A DNA stretch of 64,000 nucleotides from Paraburkholderia sediminicola (lineage in GTDB: Bacteria > Pseudomonadota > Gammaproteobacteria > Burkholderiales > Burkholderiaceae). The position numbers were made by a program, and so were the translations under genes. The notes below the pieces were generated by a model. The model worked only from the letters and a program-made list of their open reading frames with translations. It ran no database searches and was not told the origin of the DNA. Each line of letters starts with the position of its first letter. Within the stretch, counting starts at the first letter, position 1. Location of the stretch: NCBI RefSeq assembly GCF_902859805.1, contig NZ_CADIKC010000009.1, positions 359,733-423,732 on the forward strand, written 5' to 3'. Below are positions 8,571 to 17,325 of the stretch, piece by piece.

Positions 8571-9869
8571 TCAGGCTCTCCCCGGGGCGGCAGGACGTTG
8601 TGCGAGCAACAGGCTCGCCGTGTTCTGCGCAATGCGGTCGTTATTGATCATTAGCGGCGCGGAGTAAAGGTCGCGCAGATGCCGTCCCACGCTGTATTCC
8701 GTGCCGTTCTTGTAGCCCGCCATGCCGCAGATCATCAGCACTTCCTGCACGACCTGCAGCGCGGTGGTCGAGATGCTGGTCTTCAGCGTGTTCATGTCGG
8801 AAGCGAAACCGAGCATCGCCGAGAGCGGCGCGTCGGCCTGGCAGCCGCCGTGTTTCGCATGATGGGCGGTGCGCGCCGCTTCGAGCGCGACCGACAGGCG
8901 CGCCTGCATCATCTGCAGCAGGCCGACCGCTTCGGCGAGGCGCAAACCGGCCGGTGGAATCGAGCCGGGCTTCGAGCGGGCTTGCGCACGAAAGAAGGCT
9001 TTCGCGCGATTCACCGCGTCGCTGGCCACGCCGGTCCATACCGAAGCCCACAGCGTGTGCGAGACCGGCAGCATGGTCTGATCCGCGATATCGGCGAAGG
9101 GCGTCGGCAGGATCTGCTCGGCGAGACCTGTGGCGACGAGCCGGAAGCCCTCGCTGCAGGTGCCGCGCATGCCCATCGAATCCCAGCCGCCGCGCTTTTC
9201 CAGCTGCGTTTCTTCGCGTAACGCGACGATCAGCACCTGGTCGGCCGCGGCCGACTCGGCGGTGCGGCGCGCGGTGACCAGAATGCCGTCGGCGTGCGCG
9301 CCGTATGAGATCGTCGGTGCGAGCTTTTCGATGCGAAAGCGCTGCTGGCCGTGCTCTCCATCGAGTTCGACTGAGCAGGCGCTGGTGCGCATGTTGCCGC
9401 CGATGGTTTCCTCAGAGGTCGCCGAAGCCAGCAGCCATTGATGTTCAACCAGTTGCGCGAGCAACTGCCTGTGCCATGCCGACTCGCTGCCATACGCCTC
9501 GATGCAGGCGACCTGGATCTGGTGCATCGCGTACACCATCGCAGTGGAAGCGCAGCCTTGTGCAAGCGTTTCGCAGATCGCAGCGATATCCGCGAGCGAG
9601 AGCCCTTCGCCGCCGAACGCGGCCGGCACCATCACCGACAACAACCGTTCGCGCTTGAGCGCCTCGAATGCTTCGTGGGGAAAGCGCGCTTCGCGGTCCA
9701 CCGAATCGGCGAACTGCGCGGCCACGGCGGCGCAACGCTGCGCCGCGGCGCGCCAGCCTGGTTCGGTTTCCACCGCGCTCAGCACGACGCTTGCGCTGGC
9801 AGGCTGTTCCGCAGCGGGGTCGGCGAGCGGCGCCGCCACCGCGGCCGTGTCCAGCAGCGGGGCGTTCAT
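8571..9869 (-). CDS. Acyl-CoA dehydrogenase family flavoprotein
   Basis: 432 residues. The ATG at 9869 overlaps the stop of the carrier-protein gene (ATGA). The fold is clear: an N-terminal helical domain (PAAFGGEGLSLADIAAICETLAQGCAST, about 80-110), a beta domain (LLASATSEETIGGNM, WDSMGMRGTCSEGFRL) and a C-terminal helical bundle (GMAGYKNGTEYSVGRHLRDLYSAP). In canonical members the catalytic base sits in a Y-E-G-T motif shortly after the RD pair; here that region reads LMINNDRIAQN and no glutamate is in place. Together with the carrier protein this suggests oxidation or another flavin reaction on an aminoacyl-S-carrier rather than fatty acyl-CoA, as prolyl-S-carrier dehydrogenases do. The family is firm, the substrate is inference. 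Confidence 0.87.
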   Translation of the reverse strand: MNAPLLDTAAVAAPLADPAAEQPASASVVLSAVETEPGWRAAAQRCAAVAAQFADSVDREARFPHEAFEALKRERLLSVMVPAAFGGEGLSLADIAAICETLAQGCASTAMVYAMHQIQVACIEAYGSESAWHRQLLAQLVEHQWLLASATSEETIGGNMRTSACSVELDGEHGQQRFRIEKLAPTISYGAHADGILVTARRTAESAAADQVLIVALREETQLEKRGGWDSMGMRGTCSEGFRLVATGLAEQILPTPFADIADQTMLPVSHTLWASVWTGVASDAVNRAKAFFRAQARSKPGSIPPAGLRLAEAVGLLQMMQARLSVALEAARTAHHAKHGGCQADAPLSAMLGFASDMNTLKTSISTTALQVVQEVLMICGMAGYKNGTEYSVGRHLRDLYSAPLMINNDRIAQNTASLLLAQRPAAPGRA

Positions 9870-10117
9870 GCTGCCGCCTTCGCCTGTTGCAACTCGGTGA
9901 CCGCGGCGGCCATTGAATCGATGCTCGAGAACAGCCGGCGCGTCAGCATGCGGTCCGGAATCTCGATGCCGAATTCGTCTTCGATGGCCAGCATCAGATG
10001 CACCGTCGCGAGCGAGGACAGGCCCGCTGCGTATAGATCGGCGTCGTCGGCCAGGGTATCGGGCGAAACGTCAAGACGTGCCGATTCGGAAAGGATGCGT
10101 CGCAATGCGCTTTTCAT
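9866..10117 (-). CDS. Small acyl/aminoacyl carrier protein
   Basis: 83 residues from the ATG at 10117. The phosphopantetheine attachment motif is GLSSL with Ser35 as the attachment site, followed by ATVHLMLAIEDEFGIEIPD, the usual helix II of acyl carrier proteins. It is acidic and about the normal carrier-protein length. It heads a five-gene minus-strand operon and overlaps the dehydrogenase start, so its most likely partner is the amino acid:[carrier protein] ligase downstream rather than fatty-acid synthesis. A 4'-phosphopantetheinyl transferase is not encoded in the window and must come from elsewhere. Confidence 0.9.
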   Translation of the reverse strand: MKSALRRILSESARLDVSPDTLADDADLYAAGLSSLATVHLMLAIEDEFGIEIPDRMLTRRLFSSIDSMAAAVTELQQAKAAA

Positions 10118-10426
10118 AGTGATGTGCCCCCTTGGTGGGTCGAAATAGTTCTTAACTGTCGCTTGACTCTGTTGTTTGACTCTGTGGCTTAACTCGCACT
10201 TGAAGGGTGAAGGGCCCGTCGTTCTCCGGCTCAAGCGCCGCCGTGCTCCGTTGCCTCGTATTTAAGGATCGCGAAAGGCTAGCGTCAGTGCGATTCCGCA
10301 CGGAACCACGCGGTTTGCGGACGTACCGTGTAGCCATGCAAGACAACGGGGCCTGCCTGTTGAGTTGGCCCATCGAAGGCTGACCCATCGAAGCCTGCGT
10401 CGTTAAACACATCGCTAGGGAACGTG
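10118..10426. promoter_or_regulatory. Divergent promoter region with repeated TTRACTC boxes
   Basis: About 310 bases between the carrier-protein operon (leftward) and the ElaA-like gene (rightward). Four related heptads, TTAACTG at 10152, TTGACTC at 10163 and 10176, and TTAACTC at 10189, recur with spacings of 11, 13 and 13 bases, just upstream of the carrier-protein operon. A second repeat, CCCATCGAAG, occurs at 10369 and 10384 in front of the acetyltransferase gene. Either could be a protein-binding array; no exact promoter elements are claimed. Confidence 0.4.
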
Positions 10427-10960
10427 ATGAACTGGAAAACGCTGGAATTCGAACAGCTCACCGCGCGGGAGTTGTATCTGATATTGCGGGCGCGCAGTGC
10501 GGTCTTCGTGGTCGAACAATCGCATGTGTATCTGGACGCCGATGGCCACGACGAAACGTCGTTGCATGTCTTCGCGGTCGAGGACATGTCGCGGCCCATG
10601 CCGATCCTGGCGTATGCCCGTCTGCAACCAGGCGACGCCGAAGATCCGGAAATCGTCATCGACAAGGTGCTGACCAGCCCGCTGCGGCGTGGCGATGGCA
10701 CCGCCGGATTGCTGATCGAACGGGTGCTGCATGCGATCGCCGAACACTGGCCGGGCCGTGCCGCGCACGTCACGGCGCCGATCGGGTTGCGCGGCTTTTA
10801 CGAGCAATTCGGCTTTCGCAAGACGGAAGGCCCGTATCTCGAACACGGCGAGCCGTTTATCGGGCTCACCCGTCAGCCGCGTGGCGGCCAGCCGCTGTTC
10901 GGCAGTCTGCGCCGTGAACGCGATGGGGTTGCGTTCGTGAACACGTTCGAGTTGCTGTGA
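10427..10960 (+). CDS. GNAT family N-acetyltransferase, ElaA type
   Basis: 177 residues. I use the ATG at 10427, with AGGGA six bases before it; an in-frame GTG lies one codon upstream. The sequence follows ElaA closely: LRARSAVFVVEQSHVYLDADGHDE near residues 20-40, a GNAT core (VIDKVLTSPLRRGDGTAGLLIERVL) that carries the acetyl-CoA binding loop, and GLRGFYEQFGFRKT near the C-terminus. The role of ElaA proteins is poorly defined, and the substrate is unknown. It is transcribed toward the polymerase and glycosyltransferase genes, 100 bases upstream of them, but need not belong to the polysaccharide pathway. Confidence 0.88.
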   Translation: MNWKTLEFEQLTARELYLILRARSAVFVVEQSHVYLDADGHDETSLHVFAVEDMSRPMPILAYARLQPGDAEDPEIVIDKVLTSPLRRGDGTAGLLIERVLHAIAEHWPGRAAHVTAPIGLRGFYEQFGFRKTEGPYLEHGEPFIGLTRQPRGGQPLFGSLRRERDGVAFVNTFELL

Positions 10961-11063
10961 CGATGCGCACGTCTGGCAAGCGACACCAGGAGACGACCGC
11001 AAGCCGTGCGATACGACGGACGGCCGGGCGCGTCGCGTGGCTGTCATGGCCGGGGGTTCAGCC

Positions 11064-12581
11064 ATGATGAGCATACCTTCCACGATGGTGCGCCCGCCGC
11101 CCGCGCGGCCGGACTCGCCTGCCGCAGCGCCGTCGCGCGCGGCTGCGACGGTGCGCGGCGGCATACGCCATCCCACGTATCTGCCGATCGCGCTGTTCGC
11201 CATTACGCTGTTGCTGGTCGTCCTGCACCAGGGGCGGCTGGTCGAAATGTTCTACCCGGTTGGGTCCTTCCTGATTGCGCTGCGCTTCTACCGGCGCTCA
11301 CCGGCGCACTACCTGGGTTTCGTGTGCTGGTTGTTCTTTCTCTCGCCGGAGGTGCGGCGGCTCGCGGACTTCGTGAACGGATCGTTCAATCCGAAAAGCC
11401 CGGTGATGATCGCCCCGATGCTCGCGGTCGCGCTGTCCGGATGCGCGCTCATCACGAATTTCCGTGCGCTCGGGCAGCGTCGCACCATGCCGCTCGTGCT
11501 GATCGTGCTCGCGCTGTTCTATTCGTATCTGGTCGGCATGGTGCAGGTGGGACCGGCTGCGGCGACGTTCACGCTGGTGAACTGGCTGTTTCCGGTGCTG
11601 GTGGCGTTTCGTCTCGTCGTCACCTGGCAGGACTATCCGGACTATCACCGCGTGCTGCTCAAGACGTTCGTCTACGGCGGTCTGGTGATGGGCCTCTATG
11701 GCGTGATCGAGTATCTGTCGCCGCCGCCGTGGGACATCTTCTGGCTGATTGCATCGCAGATGGAATCTGAAGGGCACCCGGTGCCGTTCGGGATGCGCGT
11801 AAGCAGCACGATGAACTCTTCAGGCCCGTTCTCGCAGACGATCATGGCCGTGCTGCTGATGTCGCTCGCTGCCCGTGGCAGGATGCGCGTCGCCACCGGA
11901 CTGATGGGCATCCCGGCGTTGATGTTCACCTCGGTGCGCAGTGCGTGGGGCGGTCTCGCGATTGGCCTCGTGTACCCGCTCACGATGCTGGACGGTCGCA
12001 GCCGGCTGCGGCTGATCGGCGGGGTACTGGGCTTTGCGATGCTGTGCGCGCCGCTTGCGATGGTCGATCAGGTCTCCGAAAACTTCATGCAGCGATTCAA
12101 CACAATCCAGGATCTCGGTCATGACAATAGCTACCAGGTCCGCGCGGAGCTCTACAAGCAGTTCATCTCGGTGGCGTTGACCGACATCGCCGGGCAGGGA
12201 CTCGGTATGACCGGGCTCGGCACCAAACTGTCGAGCGACGATTCGCTTCAGTTGACCGTGGTCTTCGATAGCGGTCTGCTGGAAGTGCCGTTCGTGATGG
12301 GATGGCCGGGTACGCTGCTGTACACGACCGGCATTGTGATGCTGCTGTGGCGGGCCTTCCGGGCAAGCCGACAGCGCGCGAGAGACCGCTTTGCGATTTC
12401 CGGCGTTGGCGTCGCGATCGCGATGTTCGCGATGATGGTGTTCGTCAATACATTGATCGGGCTGCCGGGGATGTTCTTTTTCGTCGGCGTGATATTGCCG
12501 GTCATCGGCCTGCGTCACGCGCGGGAGGCACACGCTGCCGGGCCGGCTGCGTCGGTGCGACTCGCGGAGGAAGGGCGATGA
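11064..12581 (+). CDS. O-antigen ligase/polymerase-like membrane protein (Wzy candidate)
   Basis: About 505 residues from the ATG at 11064 (GGGGG seven bases upstream); a GTG at 11037 and an ATG at 11067 are alternatives. Roughly eleven hydrophobic segments are visible from YLPIALFAITLLLVVL onward, with a long periplasmic loop around residues 225-345 (PPPWDIFWLIASQMESEGHPVPFGMR, SSTMNSSGPFSQTIMAVL, YKQFISVALTDIAGQGLGMTG), the arrangement of Wzy/WaaL-superfamily proteins. It probably polymerises repeat units at the outer face of the inner membrane. Its stop overlaps the start of the next glycosyltransferase. The polymerase call rests on topology and neighbours. Confidence 0.78.
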   Translation: MMSIPSTMVRPPPARPDSPAAAPSRAAATVRGGIRHPTYLPIALFAITLLLVVLHQGRLVEMFYPVGSFLIALRFYRRSPAHYLGFVCWLFFLSPEVRRLADFVNGSFNPKSPVMIAPMLAVALSGCALITNFRALGQRRTMPLVLIVLALFYSYLVGMVQVGPAAATFTLVNWLFPVLVAFRLVVTWQDYPDYHRVLLKTFVYGGLVMGLYGVIEYLSPPPWDIFWLIASQMESEGHPVPFGMRVSSTMNSSGPFSQTIMAVLLMSLAARGRMRVATGLMGIPALMFTSVRSAWGGLAIGLVYPLTMLDGRSRLRLIGGVLGFAMLCAPLAMVDQVSENFMQRFNTIQDLGHDNSYQVRAELYKQFISVALTDIAGQGLGMTGLGTKLSSDDSLQLTVVFDSGLLEVPFVMGWPGTLLYTTGIVMLLWRAFRASRQRARDRFAISGVGVAIAMFAMMVFVNTLIGLPGMFFFVGVILPVIGLRHAREAHAAGPAASVRLAEEGR

Positions 12582-13771
12582 GCGGCAACGCAATGCGCAT
12601 CCTGATCGTGACGCACCAGGTGACGAAAAATGACGGCCAGGGGCGCGTCAACTACGAAATTGCCCGCGCGGCGCTTGCGGCCGGGCATGAGGTGACGTTG
12701 CTCGCGTCGCGGGCTGCGCCGGAGCTGCTGAATCATCCACGCGTGCGGTTCGTGAAGATCGGTGAGAGCCGGCTGCCGACGCGCCTGATCCAGTATCAGG
12801 TTTTCGCGTGGCGTAGCGGTGCGTGGATCCGCGCGCACCGAAAAGCGTTCGATGTGATCCATGTGAATGGTTTTATTGCATGGGCGCGCGCCGACGTGAA
12901 CGCGGTTCACTTCGTACACGACGGCTGGTACCGCTGCGGCTTCTATCCGTTCCGTTTCTTCCATGGCCCGTATCACGCGTATCAGGTCGTCTACACAAGG
13001 CTCAATGCGTGGTGTGAGAAGTGGGCGTTCCGGCATGCCGAGGTCGTCGTGCCGGTGTCGGAGAAAGTCGGCACTGAGGTGTGCTCGCTCGGTATCGACA
13101 CAGCGCGGCTTCAGGTGATCTACAACGGCGTCGATACCGATGAATTTGCGCCCGGCGCGTCGCAGCGCGAGCATTTCGGCTTACCGCAGGCGCCGTTCAT
13201 GCTGTTGTTCGCCGGCGATCTGCGTGTGTCGCGCAAGAATCTCGACACGGTGTTGCGGGCACTCACCGCGACACCCACGCATGTGCATCTGGTGGTCGCC
13301 GGGATTCTGCGCAACAGTCCGTATCCCGCGCTGGCTGCCTCGCTCGGACTTGAGGAACGTGTGCACTTTACTGATCTGGTCACGGATATGCCCGCGCTGA
13401 TGCGTTCGGTCGATGCCTTTGTGTTTCCGTCGCGTTACGAACCAATGGGGCTGGTATTGCTCGAGGCGCTGGCGGCGGCGTTACCGGTTGTCACCGTACG
13501 GACGGCGGGCGGGGCCGAAGTCATTGCAGCCGACTGCGGCATCGTACTCGAGCATCCGGACGATAGCGTCGCGTTAGCCGCGGCGATCATGCGTCTTGCC
13601 GACGATCGCGCGCATGCGCGGCAGATGGGACTCGCCGCGCGCGAACTGGCCAGAACGCTCAGTTGGCAGGCAATGGCGAGCCGCTACCTGTCACTCTATG
13701 AACGGCTCGCCGCACGACGTGCGGTGAGCGCAATGGCGACTCCACGTGCCACGGTATCGGTGGAATCATGA
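12578..13771 (+). CDS. Glycosyltransferase family 4
   Basis: 397 residues from the ATG at 12578 (GGAGGAAGGG just upstream), overlapping the polymerase stop by ATGA. It has the GT-B fold: an N-terminal acceptor domain (RILIVTHQVTKNDGQGRVNYEIARAA), VSEKVG and IYNGVDTDEF linker motifs near 165-190, LLFAGDLRVSRKNLDTVLRA opening the donor domain, and the retaining EX7E motif RYEPMGLVLLEALAAALP near residue 290. It is a retaining transferase acting on the lipid-linked repeat unit. Its stop overlaps the next gene, so it sits in a strictly coupled series. Confidence 0.9.
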   Translation: MSGNAMRILIVTHQVTKNDGQGRVNYEIARAALAAGHEVTLLASRAAPELLNHPRVRFVKIGESRLPTRLIQYQVFAWRSGAWIRAHRKAFDVIHVNGFIAWARADVNAVHFVHDGWYRCGFYPFRFFHGPYHAYQVVYTRLNAWCEKWAFRHAEVVVPVSEKVGTEVCSLGIDTARLQVIYNGVDTDEFAPGASQREHFGLPQAPFMLLFAGDLRVSRKNLDTVLRALTATPTHVHLVVAGILRNSPYPALAASLGLEERVHFTDLVTDMPALMRSVDAFVFPSRYEPMGLVLLEALAAALPVVTVRTAGGAEVIAADCGIVLEHPDDSVALAAAIMRLADDRAHARQMGLAARELARTLSWQAMASRYLSLYERLAARRAVSAMATPRATVSVES

Positions 13772-14922
13772 GCGCATCGATCGATTCGCTGCAGATCGGC
13801 ATGCATTGGTTCAACGAACGGCCGGGCGGACTTGACCGCATGTTCCTGGCCTTGATCGAATCTTTGCCAGCGCAAGGCGTCAGCGTGCGCGGCATGGTTG
13901 CCGGCACACCCGGCGTGTTCGAGGCGTCGGGCGGCCGCGTGCACGCTTTCGCACAGGCAAACGCACAACTCGGCAGACGTCTGTGGCATGCGCGCGCACA
14001 GTCGCAAAAGCTCAGGGACGCGCGCATGCCCGATGTTGTCGCCACGCATTTCGCGCTCTATGCCGCACCGACCGCGGGCGTGTTCAGCGGTGTGCCCAGA
14101 GTTGTGCATTTTCATGGACCGTGGGCCTCGGAATCCGGAATGGAAGGGCGCGGGCGGCTGTCACGCATAACGCGGCATGCGCTGGAGCGCATCGTGTATC
14201 GAGGCGGAACGCGTCATATCGTGCTGTCGCATGCGTTCGCTGACATTCTGCGAACCCGCTACGGTGTGCGCGAGGACGACATCCGCGTGGTGCCTGGCTG
14301 CGTCGACGTCGGCCGCTTCGATACCGGCCTCACCAGACGGCAGGCGCGCAAGCGCCTTGGCTTGCCGCAAGACCGGCCTTTGTTGTTCTGCGTCCGGAGG
14401 CTCGTGTCGCGCATGGGGCTCGAAGACCTGATCGATGCGATGTTCGTGGTCAAGCAGACCGTGCCCGACGTACTGCTGACGATTGCCGGAAAGGGGCCGC
14501 TCGAACCACAGTTGCAGGCACGCATCGTCGCGCGAGGGCTGGAGCGGCATGTGCGGCTTGCCGGTTTTGTGGCCGACGCTGTGTTGCCGCTGTGGTATTG
14601 CGCGTCGGACATGACGGTGGTGCCGACCGTGGCGCTCGAGGGCTTCGGACTGACGACGATCGAATCGCTCGCTGCCGGCACACCAGTGCTTGTTACGCCC
14701 GTGGGTGGTTTGCCGGAAGCGGTTATGCCTCTGTCGCCCGATCTGGTGCTCTCGTCGAGCGGATTTCAGGCGCTTGGCGGCGGGATAGCCGATGCCTTGT
14801 CAGGAACGCGCGTATTGCCCAGCGCGCAAGCTTGCCGGGACTATGCGCGGGCGCACTTCGATCATCCGGTGGTGGCAGCGCAAGTCGCACAGATCTATCG
14901 CGAAGCGATAGACGCGTTCTGA
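13768..14922 (+). CDS. Glycosyltransferase family 4
   Basis: 384 residues, start overlapping the previous stop (ATGA). GT-B architecture: IGMHWFNERPGGLDRMFLAL at the N-terminus, HFHGPWASESGMEGRG in the acceptor domain, VVPGCVDVGRF at the domain junction, and a C-terminal donor domain with LEGFGLTTIESLAAGTPVL supplying the EX7E motif. The glycine-rich start and the central region resemble mannosyl-type GT4 enzymes of EPS clusters, consistent with ManC in the same locus, but the donor sugar is not established. Confidence 0.9.
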   Translation: MSASIDSLQIGMHWFNERPGGLDRMFLALIESLPAQGVSVRGMVAGTPGVFEASGGRVHAFAQANAQLGRRLWHARAQSQKLRDARMPDVVATHFALYAAPTAGVFSGVPRVVHFHGPWASESGMEGRGRLSRITRHALERIVYRGGTRHIVLSHAFADILRTRYGVREDDIRVVPGCVDVGRFDTGLTRRQARKRLGLPQDRPLLFCVRRLVSRMGLEDLIDAMFVVKQTVPDVLLTIAGKGPLEPQLQARIVARGLERHVRLAGFVADAVLPLWYCASDMTVVPTVALEGFGLTTIESLAAGTPVLVTPVGGLPEAVMPLSPDLVLSSSGFQALGGGIADALSGTRVLPSAQACRDYARAHFDHPVVAAQVAQIYREAIDAF

Positions 14923-14937
14923 CGGCGCGAGGCGCTC

Positions 14938-17313
14938 ATGCGACGCGTCGCCCGACGAACGTTCGAACGGATCGCTTGCGCGGGTGCGGTGTTGTTGCCG
15001 GTGCTTGCGTTTTATGTCGCGCTCGGGTCGGGTGAGGCTGCGCTCGGGCCGGCCGTATTCGCACAAGCGGCGGCGAGCGCCACCGTCGCCAGCACGAACC
15101 TCGCGCCGGCTTCTGTCGCCGCGCCCTTATCGCTGTCCTATCGCACCTCGTGGATCGGCAACACATGGGGTTTCGCCAATCAACGCTGGGTACAGATCGA
15201 CGTGCAGGCGCTCGCCGTCACGCCGGAAGGCGACGTGTACACGAATGCGCCGTGGGACGAAGGCGGCGGCGAGATTGGCCACTACCGCGACGGACAGTTG
15301 ATCGGTTACGGCGGGCAATCGCACGGCTGGGGAATGCTGGGCGGCGACGCGATTGCCGTGAACGACGACTATGTGTTTGCCGCACAACTGGTTGTGAGTC
15401 TGGGCAACGACATGGCGGCGCAAAAGCATCTGCCGCCCGAAGGGGTCGTGTGGTACGGCGTGTCGCGTCGCCGCCGTGCTGACTTTCGCGAGGGTGCGCC
15501 GTTCGAAGGCGAGGTGAACTGGCCCGGCAGCCCCCTCGCGTTGCGTGTGATCACCCAATCGTCGAGCGCCGAGGACTATGCCATATGCGGTCTCGCGGCG
15601 GACTCAACCAGGCTCTTCGTGTCGAATCAGCACGATAACCGCGTCGAGATCTTCGATGCACGCTCGATGCAGCCCGTCGGCAATTTTCCGGTGCGCGAGC
15701 CGGGGCGGATTGCTCTCGCACCCGACGGCACGCTGTGGATCATTGAGCGCAGCCGCACAGACGGCGCTCGACGCATCGCTCACCATGCACGCAATGGCGC
15801 ACTGCTCGGCACGCTGAGCTTGCCACCCGGCGCAGAACCGGCCGACCTGACGCTGGATTCGCACGGCCGGCTGCTGGTCGCCGACAACGGTCCGCGCCAG
15901 CAGATCCTGATCTTCACCGCCGTGCCGCGCGCGCCCGCAGGCGCTGCGGCGAGCGCCGCCAACGGGACACACGAGGAGGCTTCCATGCAGTTGTCAGCCA
16001 CCCTGGGCGAAGCAGGCGGTATCTATGCGGGCCGTGCCGGCGCGCCGGGACCGTTGCGTTTCAACGGGCTGACGGGTGTGGGTGTCGATCGCGCGGGCAA
16101 CGTGTATGTATCGATGACCGGCGCGGGACCGCGCGGCTTCGTGCCCGGTCCTGGCAACACCGATGGCGCGCTGATCGAGAGCTATACACCCGGCGGCAAG
16201 CGGCGTTTCAGCCTGCAAGGGCTGCTGTTCGTCGATGGCGCGCAGTTCGTCGACGGCGATCCGCCTGCCGTGTATAGCGGCACCAAACGCTTCACACTCG
16301 ACCTGTCCCGCCCGCCCGGGCAGGAATGGTCGTATGCCGGCTATACCGTCGACCGTTTCCGCTATCCGTATGACCCATTCCTCAATCTGCGGCAGGGGCA
16401 GCGTGGCATGCCGCTCGTACGCGATATCGACGGACGGCGCCTGCTCTACACAGTCGACATGAACGGCACCTGGTTGCGCATCTATCGTTTTGCGGCTGAC
16501 CGGGAGACAGCGATTCCATCGGGTTTTGTCACGCAATCGCATATCGACGGCGCATGGCCGCCCAACCAGCCGCCCCATGGTGGATGGATCTGGCGTGATA
16601 CGGCGGGCGAGGGCCGTTTTGCCGCGAGCGACTTCGATCAGGATGCGGCGCGAGACGATGGGCCGCCGATGTCCGGCTGGTGGGTCGACAGTGCGGGCGC
16701 GATCTGGCAGGGCACCCAATCGCAAGGCATTCGCCGCTTTCCGCTGAAGGGCTTCGACCGTAGCGGCAACCCGATCTACCGATACGCGGCGATGCAGCGC
16801 TACGCGATGCCTGCGCCTTTTAACCGGATCGCGCGCCTGAACTACTTTCCCGCCGACGACACGATGTTTATCTCCGGTTCGACCCGCGAGCACCCGTTCG
16901 TCGAATACAACTGGAATGGCACCGGTTCGTTGCTCGCGCGTTACGACCACTGGACAAGCGGCAAGCCGACCTTGCGTTACGCGATCGAACTGCCCGACCA
17001 GGGGCCGCCCACGCCGATATCGTTAAACGGTTTTGCCGTCGCTGGCGACTATATCTTCGGCGTCGAAACCGAGACCGCCACCGTGCGCGTCTACGAGCGC
17101 GACACCGGGCGCGAAGCGGGACGTCTGAAACCGGGTCCCGAAGTCGGGGCGGCCAGTGGCTGGATCGATTCGGCGATGCCGATTACCGCGCACCGGCTTG
17201 CGAGCGGCGAATACCTCGTGTTCGTCGAAGAAGACGCGCATGGCAAGGCACTGATGTACCGCTTCACACCGGCGGCCCGTGCGCTGACGAGCGCCTCGAA
17301 CAATCACAACTGA
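14938..17313 (+). CDS. Large secreted beta-propeller-like protein of unknown function
   Basis: 791 residues. The N-terminus (RRVARRTFERIACAGAVLLPVLAFYVAL) is a signal peptide or signal anchor; an Ala-rich linker reaches residue 60. The rest is made of repeating short strands of NHL/SMP-30 style, for example ALAVTPEGDVYTN, GLAADSTRLFVSN, RIALAPDGTLWII, DLTLDSHGRLLVADN and GVGVDRAGNVYVS, in about six to eight blades. It is therefore probably periplasmic or surface-exposed. It begins 15 bases after one GT4 gene and ends 12 bases before another, so it is expressed as part of the glycosyltransferase unit. I do not recognise an enzyme motif; a role in binding, modifying or trimming the polymer is possible but unproven. 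Confidence 0.75.
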   Translation: MRRVARRTFERIACAGAVLLPVLAFYVALGSGEAALGPAVFAQAAASATVASTNLAPASVAAPLSLSYRTSWIGNTWGFANQRWVQIDVQALAVTPEGDVYTNAPWDEGGGEIGHYRDGQLIGYGGQSHGWGMLGGDAIAVNDDYVFAAQLVVSLGNDMAAQKHLPPEGVVWYGVSRRRRADFREGAPFEGEVNWPGSPLALRVITQSSSAEDYAICGLAADSTRLFVSNQHDNRVEIFDARSMQPVGNFPVREPGRIALAPDGTLWIIERSRTDGARRIAHHARNGALLGTLSLPPGAEPADLTLDSHGRLLVADNGPRQQILIFTAVPRAPAGAAASAANGTHEEASMQLSATLGEAGGIYAGRAGAPGPLRFNGLTGVGVDRAGNVYVSMTGAGPRGFVPGPGNTDGALIESYTPGGKRRFSLQGLLFVDGAQFVDGDPPAVYSGTKRFTLDLSRPPGQEWSYAGYTVDRFRYPYDPFLNLRQGQRGMPLVRDIDGRRLLYTVDMNGTWLRIYRFAADRETAIPSGFVTQSHIDGAWPPNQPPHGGWIWRDTAGEGRFAASDFDQDAARDDGPPMSGWWVDSAGAIWQGTQSQGIRRFPLKGFDRSGNPIYRYAAMQRYAMPAPFNRIARLNYFPADDTMFISGSTREHPFVEYNWNGTGSLLARYDHWTSGKPTLRYAIELPDQGPPTPISLNGFAVAGDYIFGVETETATVRVYERDTGREAGRLKPGPEVGAASGWIDSAMPITAHRLASGEYLVFVEEDAHGKALMYRFTPAARALTSASNNHN

Positions 17314-17325
17314 GCTCGCATCGAT

